A DNA stretch of 64,000 nucleotides from Megalopta genalis. Its lineage: Eukaryota; Arthropoda; Insecta; Hymenoptera; Halictidae. The stretch's first letter is position 1. Every line of letters starts with the position of its first letter. The position numbers and the translations under genes are program-made. The DNA is taken from the NCBI RefSeq assembly GCF_051020955.1, contig NW_027476092.1, positions 3,375,501 to 3,439,500 of the forward strand, in the 5' to 3' direction. Positions 30,962-40,413 of this stretch are shown one piece after another. The notes beneath the pieces were generated by a model. That model was given only the letters and a program-made list of their open reading frames with translations. It was not told the origin of the DNA and made no database searches.

Positions 30962-33115
30962 ATGGCGGCTCTACCCGGGGTGACCTCCTTTCCGACCACA
31001 CTCGTGGGATCAGATATGGATTCTTTTTCAAATACAACCGGGGAGGGGGGAAACGAGCGTGAGGTGGAGGTGCGCGGGCCTATCGTGCGCCTCAAAAGAT
31101 GTACAGAGCCGGTGTCGCGGAGGCATTCTACAACACGCGGCGCAAAGAGGCCTGCGGAGGGCCTTGGCGACTGCGACGGGGGGGAGGAGTCGGACTTCTC
31201 CGTCTCCTCCCACCACTCGTCGCAGAGCGTCCCGGGCACCTCCACGAGGAAACGGGGCCGGCCACCGACGACCGGGCAATACGTTGGCCTCCAAGAGGCC
31301 AAACGCAAACAGGCTGAGGCTGAAAGAAGCCTCATAGCGGGCATTTTCGACCCGGTTGCCCCGGGACCGAGGCCCGCGAGTTCGAGCGACCCGCTTCCGG
31401 ACGAGGTCGAGGTCGCTGCGGATTTCCGGGGCCGCCCGACGCGGGACGTTGCGGCCGCGGTAATGGAGTGCCTGGGCGATGTGGCCAGGATATCCAATGC
31501 CGCGACGGGGCTGAAGGCCAGTGCGGTGCGGTCCCTCCGGACGGCGGCCCTGAGCAGCCGGGTGGGCGTTGCGGAGCTGGCAGTTCGGTCGGCTCCCAGC
31601 GCCACCCGGCTGTTGGAGGCCGAGAACGCTCAATTGCGAGAGCAATTGGCGGAGTTGCGGGCGGAGGTCGCCCGACTCCGTCAAGCGGTGGAGGCGGGGC
31701 CGGCTGTTGCCGGGATGGCTCCGCCGCTGCCCCCTGATGGGGGCAAGGGGTTGCTGCCGGTTATCAGCGCTCGGGGGCCCCAGTCCCCTGGGCGAGGAGG
31801 GTCCTCGCCCCCACCCGCGGCTGTGCCAGCCGACTTGCTGGCACAGATCGGCTCCCTTATCGACGCCAAATTGGCATCGTTCAGAAGGGAGCTGGTCCCG
31901 CGGGTGCGAGGCCCGCGGTCGGCGGCACCCGTGCCGCCCGCCCCACCCCTGCCGATGGACAGGAGGGGGGGAAAGAAAAAGGGTGGCAGTGGGGGAGAGA
32001 CTGTGGTCGCTAAGGCGACACAAATGCAGCCCGCCCCCACTGTTGCGCCGCCCTCCACCACACCTCCAACTGAGGTGTGGTCAAAGGTAGTTGGCCGGAA
32101 GGCCAAAAGGGCGGCTGCCGCAGATAAACCTGCGGCAGCTGCCAAGGCTGCTTTGACCGAGAGGGCGGCGAAGCGGGTGGCACCGGCTGCTCCCAAAAGG
32201 GCTCCCCTGCCGCCACGTCCGCCCCGCACGGCTGCCGTTACTCTAACGGTACCGGCCGGCGGGGCGATGAGTTACGCCGAGGCGATGGCCACTGCCAGGT
32301 CCAAAATAGACCTGGCAGAACTTGGCATCGCCTCGCTGAAGCCCAGGAGAGCGGTGACGGGGGCAATAATTTTAGAGGTCCCCGGAGCTGATGGAGCAGC
32401 CAAGGCCACTGCCCTGGCCTCTAAGATGGCTGACGCGCTGGCAGGGACCGGCGTGAAGGTCGCGCGCCCAATCAAAAAGGCCGACCTTAGGGTGCGCGGC
32501 CTGGTCGACTCGACCACGCCGGTGGAGGTCGCCGCAGCTGTCGCCCGTGTGGGAGGGTGCGACCGGGGGGATGTGAAGACCGGCGAAATCCGGTCTTCCC
32601 CCTCTGGTTTGGGCACCCTCTGGGTCCAGTGCCCTGCTGCGGCCGCGCGAAAAGTTGCGGTCGCTGGCAAATTGACAGTGGGCTGGACCCAGGCGACGGT
32701 GGAGGCCCTCAGCGCCCGCCCCTTGCAGTGCTACCGCTGCTTTGGCTTAGGCCACACGAGGCAGCGGTGCACTGCGGCCGAGGATCGGTCCGGCTGCTGT
32801 TTTGGGTGCGGCAGTCAGGACCACAGGGTGGCTGGCTGCACTGAACAGCCAAAGTGCCCGCTTTGCGCGGGTGCTGGCAAGCCGGCCGGCCACCGCCTCG
32901 GCAGCCGGGCGTGCCCTGCCAGCGCGAGACGCGGCAGAGGGAGCAGGGGGAGGAGAACCACGACGGCCAAGGCGGCAGCCGCCGTGGCAGCTACTAATAC
33001 AAAAGATCCGGCACCCAAGGATGCCACCGTCACGCCCGCGGGGGCGGTTGGGGCTGATAAAACCCCAGACGCCACCGCTCCCGCGGCGGCGATGGAGATT
33101 GAGGTGCCGGAGTAA
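30962..33115 (+). CDS. ORF1 gag-like protein of element 3
   Basis: 717 aa with the same architecture as the other two: AT-hook-like RKRGRPP, a four-leucine zipper at 218-239 and three CCHC knuckles at 590-651, all unchanged. It differs at A57T, S318P, T320S and A715V, none of which lies in a recognised motif. It also carries silent changes; for example, the codon series before the knuckles reads cgcgaaaag where the others read cgcaaag. The intact frame and motif conservation suggest it was functional when it inserted. Confidence 0.93.
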   Translation: MAALPGVTSFPTTLVGSDMDSFSNTTGEGGNEREVEVRGPIVRLKRCTEPVSRRHSTTRGAKRPAEGLGDCDGGEESDFSVSSHHSSQSVPGTSTRKRGRPPTTGQYVGLQEAKRKQAEAERSLIAGIFDPVAPGPRPASSSDPLPDEVEVAADFRGRPTRDVAAAVMECLGDVARISNAATGLKASAVRSLRTAALSSRVGVAELAVRSAPSATRLLEAENAQLREQLAELRAEVARLRQAVEAGPAVAGMAPPLPPDGGKGLLPVISARGPQSPGRGGSSPPPAAVPADLLAQIGSLIDAKLASFRRELVPRVRGPRSAAPVPPAPPLPMDRRGGKKKGGSGGETVVAKATQMQPAPTVAPPSTTPPTEVWSKVVGRKAKRAAAADKPAAAAKAALTERAAKRVAPAAPKRAPLPPRPPRTAAVTLTVPAGGAMSYAEAMATARSKIDLAELGIASLKPRRAVTGAIILEVPGADGAAKATALASKMADALAGTGVKVARPIKKADLRVRGLVDSTTPVEVAAAVARVGGCDRGDVKTGEIRSSPSGLGTLWVQCPAAAARKVAVAGKLTVGWTQATVEALSARPLQCYRCFGLGHTRQRCTAAEDRSGCCFGCGSQDHRVAGCTEQPKCPLCAGAGKPAGHRLGSRACPASARRGRGSRGRRTTTAKAAAAVAATNTKDPAPKDATVTPAGAVGADKTPDATAPAAAMEIEVPE

Positions 33116-33117
33116 TG
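33113..33117 (+). promoter_or_regulatory. TAATG stop-start overlap, element 3
   Basis: ORF1 TAA at 33113-33115 and ORF2 ATG at 33115-33117. The overlap is kept although the nearby codon 715 has changed (gcg to gtg). Confidence 0.85.
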
Positions 33118-36100
33118 GGGCCTACTGGCCCTATTATTCAGGCCAACCTGAACCGCTCGGTCAGGGCACAAGACCTTTTTGTGCAATTCCTGGCCGAGCG
33201 GGGTGCCGGGTTGGCCGTAGCGGCGGAGCCGTACCGGGTCCCCGACCATCCACATTGGATGGGGGACTTGGACGGCTCCGTCGTTATAATATGGGCAGGC
33301 CGGCCGGGGTCCCCGGCGTGCTCCGTTATCGAGCGCGGCCGGGGATACCTGGCCGTTGACTGGGGCGGCACCGTGGTTGTGGCGATCTACGCACCTCCGA
33401 GGTGGTCCCTCGTGGAGTATGAACAGTATCTGGACGTGGTGGGGAGATGCGTCTCTCGCTGCCAGCCGCGTCCGGTGCTGGTCCTGGGGGACTTCAACGC
33501 CAAGTCTTCAGCTTGGGGTTCCCCCAGGACGGACCCGAGGGGCCGGGAGGTGCTTGATTGGGCGACGGGACTCGGACTCTGTCTTCTAAACACGGGCTCG
33601 GTCCATACGTGCGTGCGGTATAACGGGGGGTCCATCGTTGACCTGTCATGGGCAACGCCCCCGGCCGTGCGCCGTATTACGGGGTGGAGGGTGGCGGAGG
33701 AGGTCGAGACGCTGTCCGACCACAGATACATTGTTCTCGGCCTTTCCGCCGCCCCATCGACGCCCCGACGTCGCCCCGCTGATGAGGGATCGCCTCAGCC
33801 ACGGTGGGCGCTGAAGCGCCTCGACCAGGACGCTCTGATGGCGGCAGCCCACGTCGTGGCCTGGCCGGCAACACCGGCCGGGCCAGTCGACGGGACAAGG
33901 GAGGCCCATTGGTTCCGGGGCGCAATGACGTCGATTTGCGACGTCGCCATGCCCCGGGCCAGGGTCTTCCCGAGGAAGGCGGTGTACTGGTGGTCGCGCG
34001 CGATAGCGGATTTACGCACAGAGTGCGTCCGCGCGCGACGCCAGTACGCCCGCGCCCGTCGACGACGACGTTCCGACGTGGAGCTGGCTATCCAGCTGTA
34101 TGGGCGATACAGGGAGAAGGTGGTCGCCCTGCAGCTGGCCATCAGGCAGGCGAAGAGCCAGGCCTGGCGCGACTTTCTCGGGTCTCTGAACCGAGATCCG
34201 TGGGGGCGCCCATACAAAATGGCGATGGGACGTTTACGTCCCTGGGCCCCCCCTCTGACGGAAAGCCTGGATCCGGGGATGCTCGGACGGGTCGTGGACG
34301 CGCTATTCCCCGTCAGCGGGGAGGCGTCCCGGCCCGTCCCTCAGCTAGAGGGACATGAGTGGTCCCCGGATCTGGAGGTCGCGCCGGAGGAAATGGCCGG
34401 GGTAGTCAAATGGCTTCGGGGCAAGAATACTGCCCCGGGGCCGGACGGTATCCCCGGCCGGGTCTGGTTGCTTGCCATGAGCGTCCTGGGCGGGAGGCTC
34501 AGAAGCCTCTTCTCCGGGCTCCTGAGGTCCGGGGTGTTCCCGGACCTCTGGAGGAGAAGTCGGATGGTCCTCTTAAAGAAGGATGGGAGGCCTGCGGATT
34601 CTCCCTCCGCGTACCGGCCCATTTGCCTCCTGGACGAGGTGGGCAGGATCTTTGAAAGGATCATTGCTGCCCGCCTCGCCAGGCACCTGTCCCGCGTTGG
34701 CCCCGATCTGGCGGACTGCCAGTTCGGCTTTCGGGAGGGGCGATCGACGGTCGACGCAATCGGCCGTCTAAAGTCCCTCTCGGACAATGCCGTGGCACGG
34801 GGCGGGGTGTGTTTGGCGGTGTCGATCGACATCGTCAATGCATTTAACACCCTGCCCTGGTCCGCCATTAGGGGGGCCCTGGTTGAACACCAGGTGCCTC
34901 CCTATCTGAGGCGGGTGATCGGGGCCTACCTGCGGGACAGGTGGGTGGAATACCCGGGCCGGTACGGGACGATACGGAGGGAAGTGGACTGCGGGGTCCC
35001 ACAGGGGTCCGTGTTAGGACCACTCCTGTGGGACCTGGGATATAACGCAGTCCTGAGGGCCTCCCTGCCCGACGGTGCCACTGTCGTCTGCTATGCGGAC
35101 GACACGTTAGTGGTCACCGTCGGGGACACCTTCGAGAGGACCATCCGACGAGCGGAGGTTGCGGTGGCAGCCGTCGTCGCGAAGATCCACGATCTGGGGC
35201 TGAAGATGGCCCCGGAGAAGGCCGAGGCCGTCTGGTTTGGACGGCCTCGGTCGCGGCCACCGGCCGGATCGTGGATCTGGGTTGGAGGAGCCTGCGTCGA
35301 GGTGAAGTCCGAGATCAAGTATCTCGGACTGATCCTCGACAGCCACTGGAGATTCGGGGCGCATTTCGGCCGCCTCGTCCCCCGAGTTGAGAGGGCGGCG
35401 GCCTCGCTCGGCCGCCTGTTGCCCAATCTCGGGGGACCGGATAACATGGTGCGTCGCCTATACCTGGGCGTGGTGCGGTCCATGGCCTTGTACGGCGCCC
35501 CGATCTGGGGGCCGTCCGCGAGGGCAAGCCGGCGCATCACTTTGTTGTTGCGCCGGCTTCAGAGGCAAATGGCCCTTCGCCTCATACGGGGTTACCGCAC
35601 CGCGTCTACCGTGGCGGCGCTTGCTCTGGCGGGAGAAATTCCCTTCGAGCTGCAGGCGGCGATGCGCGCCTATGTCTATAGGCGCATATGCATCGCTGGC
35701 CGGGCTCGGGGGGACCCGCCGGAGCGGGAGGCGGTCGACGGCTTCGAACTCCAGGCCCGGGGACTAGCGCTCGCCAGATGGCATGCGGAGCTTTGCTCCC
35801 ATGCCGCCGAGCGCGTCCCCGGGGCTCTCCTGCCACACTTCACCTCGTGGCGGGAGAGGCGGTTTGGCAGGCTCACCTACCGTGCGACGCAGGTGTTCAC
35901 CGGGCATGGCTGCTTCGGTGTGTACCTGTGTCGCATCGGTCGGGAAGCGACGACGGTGTGCCACCACTGTGGCGCGGAGGAGGACTCGGCGCAGCATACA
36001 CTGGAGGTATGCCCCGCCTTTTCAGTGCTGCGCCGAGTCCTAAGACGGGAAGTTGGTCGCGACCTCGCTCTCTCCAGCTTAGTTGGGGCCATGCTGGAGA

Positions 36101-36237
36101 GCCCAAGAAAATGGGCGGCAGCCATCGCCTTCTGCGAAGAGGTGATGCTGCAGAAGGAGGCTGCCGAGCGGGGTCGCCGTGAGCGGGGGGTGCGGCGTGT
36201 GCGCCCACGCCTAGAGCCCCCCTCCCCGAGCAGATGA
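33115..36237 (+). CDS. ORF2 endonuclease/reverse transcriptase of element 3
   Basis: 1040 aa. Compared with elements 1 and 2 it has Q120P, G138R, A151T (endonuclease), K511R, K515R, D550G, E587G, S597Y, A668T (reverse transcriptase) and G898A (C-terminal region). Endonuclease residues E38, D126, N128 and H203, the reverse transcriptase aspartates D572, D662 and D663, and the zinc ligands C949, C952, H961 and C966 are all kept. K511R and K515R are conservative. Q120P and G138R flank the GDFN motif and might affect target cutting. There is no stop or frameshift. Confidence 0.97.
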   Translation: MGPTGPIIQANLNRSVRAQDLFVQFLAERGAGLAVAAEPYRVPDHPHWMGDLDGSVVIIWAGRPGSPACSVIERGRGYLAVDWGGTVVVAIYAPPRWSLVEYEQYLDVVGRCVSRCQPRPVLVLGDFNAKSSAWGSPRTDPRGREVLDWATGLGLCLLNTGSVHTCVRYNGGSIVDLSWATPPAVRRITGWRVAEEVETLSDHRYIVLGLSAAPSTPRRRPADEGSPQPRWALKRLDQDALMAAAHVVAWPATPAGPVDGTREAHWFRGAMTSICDVAMPRARVFPRKAVYWWSRAIADLRTECVRARRQYARARRRRRSDVELAIQLYGRYREKVVALQLAIRQAKSQAWRDFLGSLNRDPWGRPYKMAMGRLRPWAPPLTESLDPGMLGRVVDALFPVSGEASRPVPQLEGHEWSPDLEVAPEEMAGVVKWLRGKNTAPGPDGIPGRVWLLAMSVLGGRLRSLFSGLLRSGVFPDLWRRSRMVLLKKDGRPADSPSAYRPICLLDEVGRIFERIIAARLARHLSRVGPDLADCQFGFREGRSTVDAIGRLKSLSDNAVARGGVCLAVSIDIVNAFNTLPWSAIRGALVEHQVPPYLRRVIGAYLRDRWVEYPGRYGTIRREVDCGVPQGSVLGPLLWDLGYNAVLRASLPDGATVVCYADDTLVVTVGDTFERTIRRAEVAVAAVVAKIHDLGLKMAPEKAEAVWFGRPRSRPPAGSWIWVGGACVEVKSEIKYLGLILDSHWRFGAHFGRLVPRVERAAASLGRLLPNLGGPDNMVRRLYLGVVRSMALYGAPIWGPSARASRRITLLLRRLQRQMALRLIRGYRTASTVAALALAGEIPFELQAAMRAYVYRRICIAGRARGDPPEREAVDGFELQARGLALARWHAELCSHAAERVPGALLPHFTSWRERRFGRLTYRATQVFTGHGCFGVYLCRIGREATTVCHHCGAEEDSAQHTLEVCPAFSVLRRVLRREVGRDLALSSLVGAMLESPRKWAAAIAFCEEVMLQKEAAERGRRERGVRRVRPRLEPPSPSR

Positions 36238-36623
36238 GAATAGGCGGGCGGCGGGTGTACCAGATTACTGGTTTAATTGCCCGCCGCCCGCCAACCCCCC
36301 CCCAACTGAAGCTGTCCTCCCCATAGTGGGAGTGACGAGGCGGTGTGGGGTGCGGTCCCCCGCACCGCCGAAGCAAGATGATTCATGGGGGGAGTATAAA
36401 TCTCCTCCCCGGGACGCGGCCGGCCATCGCCATTCCATCCTGGTGGCCGGCCAGGCGAGGGGGAGCCGCGGTTGTGTTCTGTAAGAGTTCCCGTGGCTCC
36501 CCCGCTACTCGCCAGCGCCCTAGGCCGCCGTGGGGGTTTTAGCGGGTCAAAACCCGCACTACCCCCGCCCCGCCCCTCGGGCGGGCCGGGGGTGTCTGAC
36601 CAGCAGATTTCCCCCACGTTAAA

Positions 36624-36624
<1 letters not shown>
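36238..36624 (+). other. Hairpin-rich 3' UTR of element 3
   Basis: 387 nt with the same stems as the other copies. In the stem with loop tataaat, the 3' arm reads ctcctccc instead of ctcccccc, which keeps pairing as G-U. A second change (gggcgggcc for gggcgggac) lies next to the last stem. No AATAAA. Confidence 0.8.

Positions 36625-36654
<30 letters not shown>
36625..36654 (+). repeat. Poly(A) tail of element 3 (30 A)
   Basis: Uninterrupted A run from after gttaaac to the right target-site duplication. Confidence 0.95.
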
Positions 36655-36655
<1 letters not shown>

Positions 36656-36668
36656 CGCGCCGCGTACG
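36654..36668 (+). repeat. Right target-site duplication of element 3
   Basis: agcgcgccgcgtacg, continuing into cccgaatatt, the normal end of the G cassette. Confidence 0.93.
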
Positions 36669-39600
36669 CCCGAATATTTTCAAAGTCCCAACGTACCGAT
36701 CAAGAGTAAAGTACCATTTTCCTACATTAGATTTCGTTCTAAATGCTTAATCCCTATGTAAAAACGTTAGTTAAGCAAGAATATCGTATTTTTAAAAAAA
36801 TCTAATGATAGGATTTTCCAGAAAATTGAGAAAACCGAAAAATGTCAAGAGTAAAGTGCCATTTTCTGACATTAGATTTCGTTCTAAATGCTTAATCCCT
36901 ATGTAGAAACGTTAGTTAAGCAAGAATATCGTATTTTTAAAAAAATCTAATGATAGGATTTTTCAGAAAATTGAAAAAACCGTAAAATGTCAAGAGTAAA
37001 GTGCCCTTACTTTAAACAATGTATCGTTCTAAATGCTTAATCCCTATGTAAAAAAGTTATTTAAGCAGGAATATGTTATTGAAAAAAATTAGAAAAATTT
37101 ATTTTAGCCGTAAATCGAAAATAATGGGGACACCGGAGCTGTTCGAAGCGCCGAGCGCGCCGCGTACGCCCGAATATTTTCAAAGTCCCAACGTACCGAT
37201 CAAGAGTAAAGTACCATTTTCCTACATTAGATTTCGTTCTAAATGCTTAATCCCTATGTAAAAACGTTAGTTAAGCAAGAATATCGTATTTTTAAAAAAA
37301 TCTAATGATAGGATTTTCCAGAAAATTGAAAAAACCGAAAAATGTCAAGAGTAAAGTGCCATTTTCTGACATTAGATTTCGTTCTAAATGCTTAATCCCT
37401 ATGTAGAAACGTTAGTTAAGCAAGAATATCGTATTTTTAAAAAAATCTAATGATAGGATTTTTCAGAAAATTGAAAAAACCGTAAAATGTCAAGAGTAAA
37501 GTGCCCTTATTTTAAACAATGTATCGTTCTAAATGCTTAATCCCTATGTAAAAAAGTTATTTAAGCAGGAATATGTTATTGAAAAAAATTAGAAAAATTT
37601 ATTTTAGCCGTAAATCGAAAATAATGGATCGAGCGAATCGGTCGATTGCGCCGAGACGCGCTATGATGCAACAGACGAGCGATTGGAACGCCCGAATATT
37701 TTCAAAGTCCCAACGTACCGATCAAGAGTAAAGTACCATTTTCCTACATTAGATTTCGTTCTAAATGCTTAATCCCTATGTAAAAACGTTAGTTAAGCAA
37801 GAATATCGTATTTTTAAAAAAATCTAATGATAGGATTTTTCAGAAAATTGAAAAAACCGTAAAATGTCAAGAGTAAAGTGCCCTTATTTTAAACAATGTA
37901 TCGTTCTAAATGCTTAATCCCTATGTAAAAAAGTTATTTTAGCAGGAATATGTTATTGAAAAAAATTAGAAAAATTTATTTTAGCCGTAAATCGAAAATA
38001 ATGGGGACACCGGAGCTGTTCGAAGCGCCGAGCGCGCCGCGTACGCCCGAATATTTTCAAAGTCCCAACGTACCGATCAAGAGTAAAGTACCATTTTCCT
38101 ACATTAGATTTCGTTCTAAATGCTTAATCCCTATGTAAAAACGTTAGTTAAGCAAGAATATCGTATTTTTAAAAAAATCTAATGATAGGATTTTCCAGAA
38201 AATTGAAAAAACCGAAAAATGTCAAGAGTAAAGTGCCATTTTCTGACATTAGATTTCGTTCTAAATGCTTAATCCCTATGTAGAAACGTTAGTTAAGCAA
38301 GAATATCGTATTTTTAAAAAAATCTAATGATAGGATTTTTCAGAAAATTGAAAAAACCGTAAAATGTCAAGAGTAAAGTGCCCTTATTTTAAACAATGTA
38401 TCGTTCTAAATGCTTAATCCCTATGTAAAAAAGTTATTTTAGCAGGAATATGTTATTGAAAAAAATTAGAAAAATTTATTTTAGCCGTAAATCGAAAATA
38501 ATGGGGACACCGGAGCTGTTCGAAGCGCCGAGCGCGCCGCGTACGCCCGAATATTTTCAAAGTCCCAACGTACCGATCAAGAGTAAAGTACCATTTTCCT
38601 ACATTAGATTTCGTTCTAAATGCTTAATCCCTATGTAAAAACGTTAGTTAAGCAAGAATATCGTATTTTTAAAAAAATCTAATGATAGGATTTTCCAGAA
38701 AATTGAAAAAACCGAAAAATGTCAAGAGTAAAGTGCCATTTTCTGACATTAGATTTCGTTCTAAATGCTTAATCCCTATGTAGAAACGTTAGTTAAGCAA
38801 GAATATCGTATTTTTAAAAAAATCTAATGATAGGATTTTTCAGAAAATTGAAAAAACCGTAAAATGTCAAGAGTAAAGTGCCCTTATTTTAAACAATGTA
38901 TCGTTCTAAATGCTTAATCCCTATGTAAAAAAGTTATTTTAGCAGGAATAGGTTATTGAAAAAAATTAGAAAAATTTATTTTAGCCGTAAATCGAAAATA
39001 ATGGGGACACCGGAGCTGTTCGAAGCGCCGAGCGCGCCGCGTACGCCCGAGTATTTTCAAAGTCCCAACGTACCGATCAAGAGTAAAGTACCATTTTCCT
39101 ACATTAGATTTCGTTCTAAATGCTTAATCCCTATGTAAAAACGTTAGTTAAGCAAGAATATCGTATTTTTAAAAAAATCTAATGATAGGATTTTCCAGAA
39201 AATTGAAAAAACCGAAAAATGTCAAGAGTAAAGTGCCATTTTCTGACATTAGATTTCGTTCTAAATGCTTAATCCCTATGTAGAAACGTTAGTTAAGCAA
39301 GAATATCGTATTTTTAAAAAAATCTAATGATAGGATTTTTCAGAAAATTGAAAAAACCGTAAAATGTCAAGAGTAAAGTGCCCTTACTTTAAACAATGTA
39401 TCGTTCTAAATGCTTAATCCCTATGTAAAAAAGTTATTTAAGCAGGAATATGTTATTGAAAAAAATTAGAAAAATTTATTTTAGCCGTAAATCGAAAATA
39501 ATGGGGACACCGGAGCTGTTCGAAGCGCCGAGCGCGCCGCGTACGCCCGAATATTTTCAAAGTCCCAACGTACCGATCAAGAGTAAAGTACCATTTTCCT

Positions 39601-39826
39601 ACATTAGATTTCGTTCTAAATGCTTAATCCCTATGTAAAAACGTTAGTTAAGCAAGAATATCGTATTTTTAAAAAAATCTAATGATAGGATTTTCCAGAA
39701 AATTGAAAAAACCGAAAAATGTCAAGAGTAAAGTGCCATTTTCTGACATTAGATTTCGTTCTAAATGCTTAATCCCTATGTAGAAACGTTAGTTAAGCAA
39801 GAATATCGTATTTTTAAAAAAATCTA

Positions 39827-40413
39827 ATGATAGGATTTTTCAGAAAATTGAAAAAACCGTAAAATGTCAAGAGTAAAGTGCCCTTACTTTAAACAATGTA
39901 TCGTTCTAAATGCTTAATCCCTATGTAAAAAAGTTATTTAAGCAGGAATATGTTATTGAAAAAAATTAGAAAAATTTATTTTAGCCGTAAATCGAAAATA
40001 ATGGATCGAGCGAATCGGTCGATTGCGCCGAGACGCGCTATGATGCAACAGACGAGCGATTGGAACGCCCGAATATTTTCAAAGTCCCAACGTACCGATC
40101 AAGAGTAAAGTACCATTTTCCTACATTAGATTTCGTTCTAAATGCTTAATCCCTATGTAAAAAAGTTATTTTAGCAGGAATAGGTTATTGAAAAAAATTA
40201 GAAAAATTTATTTTAGCCGTAAATCGAAAATAATGGGGACACCGGAGCTGTTCGAAGCGCCGAGCGCGCCGCGTACGCCCGAGTATTTTCAAAGTCCCAA
40301 CGTACCGATCAAGAGTAAAGTACCATTTTCCTACATTAGATTTCGTTCTAAATGCTTAATCCCTATGTAAAAACGTTAGTTAAGCAAGAATATCGTATTT
40401 TTAAAAAAATCTA
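39827..40413 (+). repeat. Rearranged satellite junction: truncated R unit fused to a G* unit lacking A
   Basis: An R unit stops after 232 bp and passes directly into the 3' part of a B monomer (aaaagttattttagcaggaatagg near 40158-40182), a net loss of 290 bp, or two monomers. The following G* unit (40059-40413) also lacks its A monomer. The junction lies in the shared core of the monomers, which points to homologous exchange. Confidence 0.82.

Larger units (their letters stand above)
30591..36654 (+). mobile_element. Full-length R1-clade non-LTR retrotransposon, element 3 (independent insertion)
   Basis: 6034 bp plus 30 A, same family as elements 1 and 2 but in a G cassette rather than an R cassette, so it is a separate integration. 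It differs from them by 14 amino-acid substitutions (4 in ORF1, 10 in ORF2), a few silent changes and two or three 3' UTR changes. Both ORFs are open and the catalytic residues are unchanged. It has the longest poly(A) of the three. Confidence 0.96.
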
